Below are positions 53,106 to 60,965 of a DNA stretch of 64,000 nucleotides, piece after piece. The position numbers were made by a program, and so were the translations under genes. The DNA lies in the NCBI RefSeq assembly GCF_017084525.1, contig NZ_CP070950.1, positions 2,542,001 through 2,606,000 of the forward strand. Reading direction: 5' to 3'. The DNA is from Conexibacter sp. SYSU D00693 (GTDB lineage: Bacteria; Actinomycetota; Thermoleophilia; Solirubrobacterales; Solirubrobacteraceae). Position 1 is the stretch's first letter. Each line of letters starts with the position of its first letter. The notes beneath the pieces are model-generated. The model ran no database searches, had not been told where the DNA came from, and saw only the letters and a program-made list of their open reading frames with translations.

Positions 53106-54502
53106 CGCGGGCCGCCCTCCATGCCGGGGCCCGGAGGCGTGCCCTTCGGCGGCGCGGTCAGCTCGGTCGAGAACGGCTCGCGCTCGGGCGTCGAGCCGAT
53201 GCGCTGCTGTCCGGTCCAGCGCTCGTTGCCGGTCTCGCACTCGCCGTCGACCGAGCCGTAGGGCGTCGCGTGCAGGCGCGGGCTCGGCGTCGCCGACTGG
53301 AGGACCTCGGGCAGCTCGAGGACCGGCGTGAACGAGAACCAGTTGCCGGTCTCGTCGCCCTCGCTGATCGTCGACGACGCGTTGCGCGTCCACAGCCCGA
53401 GGTAGTTGCAGGTGACCTGGAACGGGTTGGTCCTGCGCAGTGTCGGCTCGAGCGACGCGACGGCGGCGGTGAGGCCGGTCACGGAGTCGGGGGTGGCCGG
53501 GTCCTGCGACAGGCGCTGCAGCGCGCGCAGCGTGCGTTCCAGGTCCGGGCCGAGCGGGATCGCCCGGCGCAGGACCGGCGTTCCGCGGCGCACCGCGCGG
53601 TCGAGGCTGCGCGCGGCCGCGGGCAGCGCGCGCGTGCCCGGCCGCAGCTCGCGTGCCAGCGCCGCGGCGTCCGCGACGACGGGCCGGGCGCGGCCCAGCA
53701 CCCGCGTGGCGACCGCCTCGGTCTGCGGCGCGCGGTCGAGCGTCGCGCCGAGGGCGTCGCGCTCGGCGTCCAGCGAGCCCAGCGTGGCCGCGGCGCCCTC
53801 GGTCAGCGACCCCAGCTGGGCGGCGACCGGCGCCGCCGCGCCGGCGGCCGCCTCCAGCCCGCGGATCCAGCCCCGCAGGTCCGTGCGCCGCGCGCGCAGC
53901 GTCCGGGCGACGGGGCGCAGCAGGCGCGTCGCCGGGCGCAGGGCCTCGATGCTCGCGCTGACGTCCTGCCCGCGCGACGCCAGCGCGTCGGCCGCCGGCT
54001 CGACCGCGCCGCGGAACGCCCGCCGCGACTCGGCGTCGAAGGCGTTGAAGACCTCGTCGAGCTCGACGATCCCGCCGGCCTGCGAGACCGGCAGCGTCCC
54101 GCCCGCCCGCACGCCGCGCCGGCTGCGCCCGCGCTGGAGCTCGAGGTACTTCAGCCCGAGCGTCGAGCGCGGGCGGACGGTCACCACGCTGTCGGTGGGC
54201 AGCGGCCGCTGGGGCTCCTCCAGCTTCAGCGCCAGCCGTGCGGCCACCGTGCCGTCGCGCTGCTCCTCGGCGGTGATCGCGTCGACCACGCCGACGCGCT
54301 CGCCGCCGACCCGGACGTCGTTGCCCGGCACGAGCGACGCCGCGTCCGGGACGAGCACCTCCACCTCGTAGGTGGGCACGAACGGCAGCCCGTCGTTGGC
54401 GTTGTAGGAGAGGAACATCGCCACGAGCGTCACCAGCACCGTGGCGGCGCCGATGAGCACCGGGTTGGCGGCGATGCTCGACTCGTTGGGGCGGCGGATC
54501 AT
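53102..54502 (-). CDS. MCE family protein, third of cluster
   Basis: 466 residues: short basic start, membrane helix (AATVLVTLVAMFLSY), MCE domain (about 40-130; NDVRVGGERVGVVDAI and LGLKYLELQRGRS), helical region and C-terminal part with paired Cys (VTCNYLGLW and GECETGN) and a Pro/Gly-rich tail. The C-terminal FQVTCNYLGLW stretch recurs in MCE proteins of this group. ATG 54502 overlaps the upstream stop by four bases. Confidence 0.93.
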   Translation of the reverse strand: MIRRPNESSIAANPVLIGAATVLVTLVAMFLSYNANDGLPFVPTYEVEVLVPDAASLVPGNDVRVGGERVGVVDAITAEEQRDGTVAARLALKLEEPQRPLPTDSVVTVRPRSTLGLKYLELQRGRSRRGVRAGGTLPVSQAGGIVELDEVFNAFDAESRRAFRGAVEPAADALASRGQDVSASIEALRPATRLLRPVARTLRARRTDLRGWIRGLEAAAGAAAPVAAQLGSLTEGAAATLGSLDAERDALGATLDRAPQTEAVATRVLGRARPVVADAAALARELRPGTRALPAAARSLDRAVRRGTPVLRRAIPLGPDLERTLRALQRLSQDPATPDSVTGLTAAVASLEPTLRRTNPFQVTCNYLGLWTRNASSTISEGDETGNWFSFTPVLELPEVLQSATPSPRLHATPYGSVDGECETGNERWTGQQRIGSTPEREPFSTELTAPPKGTPPGPGMEGGPR

Positions 54503-56007
54503 CCGAGCAGGAGGTCGAGCAACGGGCCGACCGGGTCGGAGGACGGGGGCGACTGCCGCGGCCGGTCCCTGCCGCCGCCGAGCAGGCCGTCCAGCAGCTC
54601 GCGCGTGTCGTCGAGGAGCTGGGGGATCGCGCCCTTCGGCGCCTCGGGCGCGGCGGGCGACGTCGGGGCGGGCGCCGGCTCGGTCCTGGCCGGCGCGGGC
54701 GTCGTGGACGCCGGCGGCACGGGCGCGGGCGTCACGGGCCGCCGCGGGCGCTCGCGCTCGGCGCGGGCCGTCCCGCGCCGGGGCCTCGCCGTCGCCCGCA
54801 CGCCACGCCCCGCCGCGAAGTGCGCGTCGCACGCCGGCACCGTCGTCGTCGCGTAGAGCGCGCACGCCGAGCCGATGAGGTGCGCGGGGATCGTGTGGGA
54901 GTAGCGGTCGAACCGCGACGTGGTCAGGGCGGCGTTGCGCGCGAAGGTCTGCAGGCCCTCGACGACCCCGCGGGCGCGCAGCGAGACGAGCAGCTCGTCG
55001 AGCAGGTCGGCCGTCGGCCGGGCCGCCGCGGCGAAGCGCCGCAGCCGGCGGACCACCGGCGCCGCCGCCCGCAGCGCGCGCTCCCCGGTGACCGAGGCGG
55101 TGCCCAGCCGGTCGAGCGCGGGGCGCGCCTCGTCGGCCAGCGGCCCCGCCGCGCGAGCCAGGCGGCGCAGCGCCGGAGCCGCCTGCTGGGCGTCGGCCAG
55201 GACCGGCTCGACGTCGCGCGCCGCGGAGGCCAGGTCGCGCATCGTCGGCTCGGCCTCGCGCAGCAGCGGCGGCAGCCCCGCGACCGTCCGCTCGAGCTGG
55301 GCGCGGCGCCGCGCCGTCACGTCCGCCACACGCGCGCCGCGCTCGAGCACGTCGCCCACCGCGCCGCGGTGCTCGGCCAGCGCCCCGACGACCCGGTCGG
55401 CCTCGTGGGTCAGGGCACGGATGCGCGCGCGGTCGCGCTCGACGATCCGCAGGACGCGGTCGGCCTCCTGCAGCGCCGGGTTGGCGCGGCGGATGACGGC
55501 GTTGAGGTCGTCGCCGCGCGCGGCGAGGCCGGTGCCGAGCTCGTTGAGGACGATCGCCACGCGCGTGGTGACCGGCTGGCGGAACGTCGCGGCGAGGAGG
55601 TCGGGGTCGACCGGCGCGTGGGTGTTCGTCACCGGGACGGTCGGGACCGTGTCCCCGCGACCGGCGAGCGGCCGCCCGCGCGGGGAGCCCGGCGCGCACT
55701 GCACGAACTTCTCCCCGATGAGCGACTGCGGCTGGATCGTGCAGTCCGCGTCGGAGCGAAACGGCGCGAAGTCGTCGTCGACCTCCATCTGCACCCGCGC
55801 GCGCCGGCCGTCCACGACGACGTCGACCACCTTGCCCGCCTTCGCGCCGGCCACCTTCACGTCCTGGCCCGGGATGAGGAACCCGGCGTTGTCGAAGAGC
55901 GCGTCGACGCGGAAGGTCCCGCCGCTGCTGCCGCCCGCACCGGACAGCACGGTCCAGCCCGCGGCGAGCGCGACGACGACCAGCGTGGCGGCGAGGACAC
56001 GCCTCAT
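54499..56007 (-). CDS. MCE family protein, second of cluster
   Basis: 502 residues: membrane helix (LAATLVVVALAAGWTVL), MCE domain (about 30-115; QDVKVAGAKAGKVVDV and GEKFVQCAPGSP), helical region, and a long Thr/Pro/Arg-rich tail (about 410-470) ending in a short helix (DDTRELLDGLLGG). The tail is like that of wall-spanning proteins. ATG 56007 overlaps the stop of the first MCE gene (ATGA); a longer frame upstream is a shadow of that gene. Confidence 0.93.
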   Translation of the reverse strand: MRRVLAATLVVVALAAGWTVLSGAGGSSGGTFRVDALFDNAGFLIPGQDVKVAGAKAGKVVDVVVDGRRARVQMEVDDDFAPFRSDADCTIQPQSLIGEKFVQCAPGSPRGRPLAGRGDTVPTVPVTNTHAPVDPDLLAATFRQPVTTRVAIVLNELGTGLAARGDDLNAVIRRANPALQEADRVLRIVERDRARIRALTHEADRVVGALAEHRGAVGDVLERGARVADVTARRRAQLERTVAGLPPLLREAEPTMRDLASAARDVEPVLADAQQAAPALRRLARAAGPLADEARPALDRLGTASVTGERALRAAAPVVRRLRRFAAAARPTADLLDELLVSLRARGVVEGLQTFARNAALTTSRFDRYSHTIPAHLIGSACALYATTTVPACDAHFAAGRGVRATARPRRGTARAERERPRRPVTPAPVPPASTTPAPARTEPAPAPTSPAAPEAPKGAIPQLLDDTRELLDGLLGGGRDRPRQSPPSSDPVGPLLDLLLG

Positions 56008-57332
56008 CGGAGGCTGTCGGCCTCCTTGCACGGCGTCGCCGTCAACCACGGGTTCGACGCGTCGGGCGCCGCCTGCGTCGCCGCGCCGGGGCAGCGCTCG
56101 ACGACGCCGCGGCGGAAGCGCAGGAGCGGGTTGTCGGCCGGCTGCGCGTCGCCGAGCGAGAGCAGGCCCGAGCCCGAGAACGGGTTGCCCTGCAGCCCGA
56201 TGCGCGTGTAGTGGCCGTTGGCGTCGTAGGAGGCGCCGGTCGTCCCGCCGAACCCGTTGAGCAGGCCCGCGACGAGGTCGGGCGTGTAGGCGCGGACGCC
56301 GTCGACGACCCCCTCGTCCTGCAGCCCCCCGACCGCCTCGGTCGCCGCGGCGAACGCCGGGCGCGCGCGGTCCTCGAGCGCCGGGGCGCCGCGCAGCAGC
56401 GCGCCCGCGTCGGGCAGCAGCCGGCGCACGTCGCCGACGACCGGCCGGGCGGCGCGCAGCACGGGCCGGGCCGCCGCGAGGAACGCCCGCAGGCGGGGCG
56501 CGACCGGCACCGCGTCGCGCACGGCGGGGCGCAGGTCGCCCGCCGCGGCGCGGAGGTTGGCCAGCGTCGTGTTCGCGCGGCGCAGCGTGCCGGGCGCGGC
56601 GCGCAGCGCGCCGTCGAGCTCGTCCGCCGCGGCGGCCACGGCGTCCGCCGTCCCCGCCGCCGACACGACGCCCGCCGCCAGGTCGTCCTCGCGGGCGGCG
56701 ACGGCGTCGACGACCGTGGCGCCCTCGACGAGGAAGCGCTCGAACGCCGGCTGGTCGGCGAGGAGCTGGTCGAGCGTCCGCGAGGTCTGGGTGAGCGCCG
56801 GGCTCAGCGCCTCGAGCCCACGGTTGGCCGCGGCCCGGTCGCCGCCGAACGCCGTCGCGGTGCCGTGGACGAGGTCCTGCAGCGCCGAGCGCGTCCCCGC
56901 GTCGAGCGTGTTGATGACGGCGTCGAGGTCGACGATCGGCTCGGTCGACTCCGCGCCGATGCGCCCGCCGTCGGGGATCGCCCGCGCGGAGTCGGGCCCC
57001 GGATGCAGGGCCACGAGCCGGCCCGCCACCGACGAGAGCGACGGCGAGCGGATCGACGCGCGCGTGCCCTCGTGCAGCGGCGTGAGGTCCTCGTCGGTGA
57101 TGCGCAGCCGCAGCTGCGCCCGGTTGTCCGGCGTGAGCTCGATCGACTGCACCGTCCCGACCTCGGCGCCGCCGACCTCCACGAGGTTGCCCTCCACGAG
57201 CTGGCCGGCGTCCTGCGCCGTGACGACCACCTCGTAGCTGCCCGCCCGGCCGCCGACGAGCACCACGGCGACGACGGCCGCGGCGACCACCATCACGACG
57301 ACGGCAAGCGCCCGCGCAGGGCTGGACGACAC
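56004..57332 (-). CDS. MCE family protein, first of cluster
   Basis: 442 residues: membrane helix (LAVVVMVVAAAVVAVVLV), MCE domain (about 30-115; GNLVEVGGAEVGTVQSI and VAGRLVALHPGPD), then a helical region to about 390. GTG 57332 is preceded by GGAGGAGG six bases upstream, the best ribosome site in the cluster, so this is the first gene of the operon. In other actinobacteria two YrbE permease genes precede this position; here a TetR gene does. Confidence 0.93.
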   Translation of the reverse strand: MSSSPARALAVVVMVVAAAVVAVVLVGGRAGSYEVVVTAQDAGQLVEGNLVEVGGAEVGTVQSIELTPDNRAQLRLRITDEDLTPLHEGTRASIRSPSLSSVAGRLVALHPGPDSARAIPDGGRIGAESTEPIVDLDAVINTLDAGTRSALQDLVHGTATAFGGDRAAANRGLEALSPALTQTSRTLDQLLADQPAFERFLVEGATVVDAVAAREDDLAAGVVSAAGTADAVAAAADELDGALRAAPGTLRRANTTLANLRAAAGDLRPAVRDAVPVAPRLRAFLAAARPVLRAARPVVGDVRRLLPDAGALLRGAPALEDRARPAFAAATEAVGGLQDEGVVDGVRAYTPDLVAGLLNGFGGTTGASYDANGHYTRIGLQGNPFSGSGLLSLGDAQPADNPLLRFRRGVVERCPGAATQAAPDASNPWLTATPCKEADSLR

Positions 57333-57366
57333 CTCGGCCCTCCTCCTCTCCCCGAGGTCGCTGCCG

Positions 57367-57396
57367 ACCCTAACCGCGCGCCGAGCGCGCGGGCAA
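57367..57396 (-). promoter_or_regulatory. Promoter and operator of the MCE cluster
   Basis: On the minus strand TTGCCC (57396-57391) and TAGGGT (57372-57367) are 18 bases apart. The spacer is filled by the perfect palindrome CCGCGCGC-CGA-GCGCGCGG (57374-57392). A repressor bound there would shut the promoter; the TetR gene just upstream is the obvious candidate. It could instead be a terminator hairpin for the TetR transcript. Confidence 0.5.
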
Positions 57397-57407
57397 CCGC
57401 CGGAGCC

Positions 57408-57977
57408 CTAGGGCGTGGAGAGCATCCGCCGGACCACCGCGCCGGCCTGCTCGGGTGAGAGCACGCGGCGGCGGATCAGCGGCAGCATGCCGACGATGAG
57501 CCCGCCCCAGGCCGCCGCCAGGAGCAGCGGCGGGAGGTCGCCGCGCAGCGCGCCGCTCTCGCGGCCGCGCGTCATCAGGGCCACCAGCGGCTCGCGCATC
57601 TCGACGTCGCGCTCCTCGCTGATCTCGTCGTGCACCGGCGTCATCCGCCAGGACGGGTTGGTCTCGCCGATGCGCAGGACCGCGGCGCTGAGGCGCTCGA
57701 CCGCCGCGCCGGGCTCGCCGTCGGTGAGCTCGCGGTCGCGCAGCAGGGCGATCGTGTCGTCGAGCGACCGGCGGCGCAGCGCCATCAGGAGGTCGTCGCG
57801 CGAGGGGAAGTGCCGATGGACGGTCGCGCGATGGACGCCGGCGGCCTCGGCGATGTCCTGCATGGAGGCCCGTGGCTGGTCAGCGAGCAGGAGGGACGCG
57901 GCCTGCAGGATCGCGTCGATGTTGCGCAGCGCATCGCTGCGGCGTGCTCGGCCGGAGGACGGTTCCAGCTCCTTCAC
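57408..57977 (-). CDS. TetR-family regulator upstream of the MCE cluster
   Basis: 189 residues: helix-turn-helix with GVHRATVHRHFPSRDDLLMAL and a helical ligand domain. GTG 57977 was chosen (KELEPSSGRARRSDALR then the HTH), with TACGCT eight bases upstream; a longer in-frame version to 58085 is possible but its extra 36 residues look non-coding. It is on the same strand as the MCE genes, 75 bases ahead, and may regulate them through the palindrome in between. Ligand unknown, perhaps a lipid. Confidence 0.9.
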   Translation of the reverse strand: MKELEPSSGRARRSDALRNIDAILQAASLLLADQPRASMQDIAEAAGVHRATVHRHFPSRDDLLMALRRRSLDDTIALLRDRELTDGEPGAAVERLSAAVLRIGETNPSWRMTPVHDEISEERDVEMREPLVALMTRGRESGALRGDLPPLLLAAAWGGLIVGMLPLIRRRVLSPEQAGAVVRRMLSTP

Positions 57978-58039
57978 AAGCTCCGAGCGTAGACCTGCGA
58001 CGCGCGACGCGCGGTCTTCTGCGGCGAACGGCAGGACAA

Positions 58040-58064
58040 GAATGCGGTGCACATCCCCGCATTC
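58040..58064. promoter_or_regulatory. Inverted repeat between TetR and subtilase genes
   Basis: GAATGCGG (58040-58047) and CCGCATTC (58057-58064) separated by nine bases, in the 178-base divergent region. A second, smaller hairpin GGGTTG/CAACCC follows at about 58072-58088. The size suits a regulator dimer, possibly the adjacent TetR protein. Confidence 0.45.
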
Positions 58065-58155
58065 CGCCGGGGGGTTGTGTCCCAACCCTCGACGGAAGGC
58101 CGATCATCCGGCCAGATCGGTGCACGAGCGATGAGCCGCGGTCGACCACTGGGCC

Positions 58156-59406
58156 GTGCGACGTCTTCTCCCGGTCCTCACGGCGGCCCTCCTGCTGCCG
58201 GCGGTGCCCGCGTCCGCCGCTCGGATGTCGGCGCCGGACGGCACCGCCGCCACCCCCGCCGCGCAGCCCGCGCCCGCCAAGGCGCGCACCGCCGCCTTCC
58301 GCGCGGTGGCCCGCGCCTCCCAGGCGCCGAGCACCGACCCGCTGCTGCCCGACCAGTGGCCCCTGGCCGCCGACCAGTCCCTCCACGCGCCGGCCGCGTG
58401 GGCGCGCAGCGCCGGCGAGGGCGTGACGATCGCCGTCCTCGACACGGGCGTCGACCTCGGGCACCCGGACCTCCAGGGCGCGCTGTGGACCAACCCGGAC
58501 GAGGTCGCCGGCAACGGCCGCGACGACGACCGCAACGGCTACGTCGACGACGTGCACGGCGCGGACGTGGTCGACGGCGACGGCGACCCCGCCGACCGCA
58601 ACGGCCACGGCACCCACGTCGCCGGGATCATCGCGGCGCGCGCCGGCAACGGCGTCGGCGTCTCCGGCCTGGCCGGCCGTTCGCAGCTCATGGTCGTCCG
58701 CGTGCTCGACGCGCGCGCCGGCGGCGACACCGGCAAGGTCGCCGCGGGCATCCGCTACGCGATCGCCGAGGGCGCCAAGGTCATCAACCTCTCCCTCTCG
58801 GGCCCGGCCTCCAGCGGCGAGCTCGACGAGGCCGTCGACGAGGCCGAGCGCGCGGGCGTGCTCATCGTGAGCGCCGCCGGCAACACCGGCAAGGACCTCG
58901 GCCTCGTCCCGTCCTACCCCGCCTCGCTGCCCGACCCCAACGTCGTCGCCGTCGCGGCGAGCGACTCGGGCGGCGCGCTGGCCCGCCTCTCGGCCTTCGG
59001 CCGCGGCGTCGACGTCGCCGCCCCCGGCCAGGAGGTCCTCTCGACCGCCATGGGCGGCGGCTACGAGTGGCGCACGGGCACGTCGATGGCCTCGCCCCAC
59101 GTCGCCGCGACCCTCGCGCTCCTGCTCGCGGCGCGCCCCGACCTCAGCGCCGACGCCCTGCGCACCGCCGTCGTCGGCACGGCCCAGCGCACCGGCCTGC
59201 CGGTCGAGGCCGGCTCGGTCGACGCCGCAGGCGCCCTGAGCTCCGTCCTCGGCCCGGCCCCCGCCTCGGCGCCCGCCACGAAGAAGGCCAAGCCGAAGAA
59301 GAAGGCCAAGAAGAAGAAGAAGAAGGCCAAGGCCTCCAAGAAGAAGAGCTCGAAGAAGAAGAAGGCGAGGAAGAGCTCCAGGTCCAAGCGGCGCACGAAG
59401 CGCTAG
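58156..59406 (+). CDS. Secreted subtilisin-like protease with a polylysine tail
   Basis: 416-residue S8 serine protease. Signal peptide (about 1-21, VPASA cleavage), a short propeptide, then the catalytic triad D96 (AVLDTGVDLGHP), H151 (RNGHGTHVAG) and S310 (GTSMASPHVA), with oxyanion N243. The last 40 residues are nearly all Lys, Ala and Ser (KKKAKKKKKKAKASKKK and similar), encoded by runs of AAG; this would bind acidic wall polymers or nucleic acid and anchor the enzyme. GTG 58156. The tail is clearly in frame and not an artefact. Confidence 0.95.
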   Translation: MRRLLPVLTAALLLPAVPASAARMSAPDGTAATPAAQPAPAKARTAAFRAVARASQAPSTDPLLPDQWPLAADQSLHAPAAWARSAGEGVTIAVLDTGVDLGHPDLQGALWTNPDEVAGNGRDDDRNGYVDDVHGADVVDGDGDPADRNGHGTHVAGIIAARAGNGVGVSGLAGRSQLMVVRVLDARAGGDTGKVAAGIRYAIAEGAKVINLSLSGPASSGELDEAVDEAERAGVLIVSAAGNTGKDLGLVPSYPASLPDPNVVAVAASDSGGALARLSAFGRGVDVAAPGQEVLSTAMGGGYEWRTGTSMASPHVAATLALLLAARPDLSADALRTAVVGTAQRTGLPVEAGSVDAAGALSSVLGPAPASAPATKKAKPKKKAKKKKKKAKASKKKSSKKKKARKSSRSKRRTKR

Positions 59407-59469
59407 GTCGTCGGCGGGCGCCCGTCGGCGCCAGGAGGACAAGGCGCACTTCGGCTTGCGCACCGCGGG

Positions 59470-59475
59470 TAGCAT
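59470..59475 (+). promoter_or_regulatory. Leaderless -10 element
   Basis: TAGCAT, six bases before ATG 59482. Confidence 0.6.
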
Positions 59476-59481
59476 CCCGCC

Positions 59482-59772
59482 ATGGACTGGGGCTTCATCT
59501 GGATCATGCTCGTCCTGAAGATCCCCGTCTTCGCGCTGCTCTGGCTCGTCTGGTGGTCGGTGCGCCAGACGGACGACGAGCCCGGCGAGGAGGAGTCCGG
59601 CGGCGACGGCGGCACGAAGCGCCCCCGCCACCCGCGCCCCAAGCGCCCCTCGCCACCCCGGACCCGCGGCCCGCACGACGGCCGCCGCGCACCGGCTCCC
59701 GCGCGCGTGCGCACGAGCGCGTGCGCACGCGACCGGGTGAGCGTCCCGCGCCGCCCGCTGCGCACGCCCTAG
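59482..59772 (+). CDS. Small membrane protein with basic tail
   Basis: 96 residues: an N-terminal membrane helix (FIWIMLVLKIPVFALLWLVW), a short acidic segment (TDDEPGEEESG) and a long Arg/Pro-rich cytoplasmic or wall-facing tail. No family recognised. The leaderless promoter pattern and GC-rich codon use support a real gene. It lies between the subtilase gene and a run of small genes leading to dCTP deaminase. Confidence 0.72.
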   Translation: MDWGFIWIMLVLKIPVFALLWLVWWSVRQTDDEPGEEESGGDGGTKRPRHPRPKRPSPPRTRGPHDGRRAPAPARVRTSACARDRVSVPRRPLRTP

Positions 59773-59811
59773 CCACGTGTCGCCCCGGCGGGCGCCGGGG
59801 AGCACGAGGCC

Positions 59812-60024
59812 ATGGAGCACGACGGTCCCGGCCGCGCCACCCCCGGTGGCGAGTCCCCCTCCGCCGACCGCCCGCTGGCACCGGGCGAGGGCGACCGCTC
59901 CCCCTCGCCCCGGGACCCGGGCGACAGCGGCGAGCTGGGCTTCTTCACCGCCGACGAGGAGGCCACGCACGACGAGCGCACCGCGCAGGAGGGCGCCCGG
60001 CGCGACGAGGCCGGCCAGCCCTAG
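59812..60024 (+). CDS. Small hydrophilic protein
   Basis: 70 residues, rich in Asp, Glu, Gly, Pro and Ser with no hydrophobic segment and little predicted order; LGFFTADEEATHDERT is the only distinctive part. GGGGAG lies about 12 bases ahead of the ATG. Codon use follows the genome. No function can be offered. Confidence 0.58.
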   Translation: MEHDGPGRATPGGESPSADRPLAPGEGDRSPSPRDPGDSGELGFFTADEEATHDERTAQEGARRDEAGQP

Positions 60025-60053
60025 ACGGCCACCGCATCTGATGGGATGGAGGC

Positions 60054-60653
60054 ATGGACACGGCCTCCGTCCTCTCCGACGGCACGATCCGCCGCCTCGT
60101 CGAGGAGGGCCGGCTGCGCATCGAGCCGTGGGACGCGCAGATGGTCCAGCCCGCGAGCGTGGACCTGAAGCTCGGCCCGTCCTTCCGGGTCTTCCACAAC
60201 CACCGCATCCAGGCGATCGACCTGGCCGACCCGCCCGGCGGGCTGACCGAGCACGTCGCCATCGAGGACGACGGCACGTTCGTCATCCACCCCGGCGAGT
60301 TCGTGCTCGGCCGCACGGTGGAGCACGTGACGATGCCCGACGACCTCGTCGCCCGCATCGAGGGCAAGAGCTCGCTGGGCCGCCTCGGGCTCATCGTCCA
60401 CGCCACGGCCGGCTTCGTGGACCCGGGGTTCACGGGGACGCTCACGCTCGAGATCACGAACTTCAACAGCGTCCCCATCGTCCTGCGGCCGGGCCTGCCG
60501 ATCGCGCAGCTCAGCCTCATGACGCTCGACAGGCCGGCGGAGCGCCCGTACGGCCATCCGGAGCTCGGCAGCCACTACCACGGCCAGGTCGAGGCGACCG
60601 AGTCGCGCTACGAGGGTGGTCCTGGCGAGCCCCGCCGGGATAGGGTCGGCTGA
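60054..60653 (+). CDS. dcd: dCTP deaminase
   Basis: 199-residue enzyme that converts dCTP to dUTP (or, in bifunctional members, to dUMP) in pyrimidine nucleotide supply. Typical stretches: QMVQPASVDLKLGPSFRVF, IEGKSSLGRLGL with the catalytic Ser and Arg, and TLTLEITNFNSVP with the catalytic Glu. The C-terminal YHGQVEATESRYEG closes the active site in the trimer. ATG 60054 follows GGAGG five bases upstream. The gene may be cotranscribed with the small membrane protein two bases downstream. Confidence 0.95.
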   Translation: MDTASVLSDGTIRRLVEEGRLRIEPWDAQMVQPASVDLKLGPSFRVFHNHRIQAIDLADPPGGLTEHVAIEDDGTFVIHPGEFVLGRTVEHVTMPDDLVARIEGKSSLGRLGLIVHATAGFVDPGFTGTLTLEITNFNSVPIVLRPGLPIAQLSLMTLDRPAERPYGHPELGSHYHGQVEATESRYEGGPGEPRRDRVG

Positions 60654-60655
60654 CC

Positions 60656-60883
60656 ATGCTCGACACGCTCTTCCTGCTGGCGGCGGAGGTCCACGAGGAG
60701 GAGCCCTCCAAGACCGCGTTCTACGTCCTCGGCGGGATCCTCGCGGTCTGGGCGGTGTTGCTGTCGGCCTACGGGCTGCGCCGGGCGGACTGGCCCACCA
60801 CGGGCGGTCCCGCCAAGGCGGTCATGGGCGTGACCGCGCTGCTGGTCGTCGGCACGATGGCAGCCTCCATCGCCACGGGCTAG
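60656..60883 (+). CDS. Small two-helix membrane protein
   Basis: 75 residues with two membrane helices (AFYVLGGILAVWAVLLSAYG and VMGVTALLVVGTMAASIATG) joined by a short loop. It begins two bases after the dcd stop, so it is probably translated from the same message. No family recognised. Confidence 0.75.
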   Translation: MLDTLFLLAAEVHEEEPSKTAFYVLGGILAVWAVLLSAYGLRRADWPTTGGPAKAVMGVTALLVVGTMAASIATG

Positions 60884-60965
60884 CGCTGCTTGTCCGCCGC
60901 TCGGAGCGGGCAGAGACGGGCGAAGTAGAGTCCGCCGCGATCCGCGAACCGAGAGGGAGACAGCC

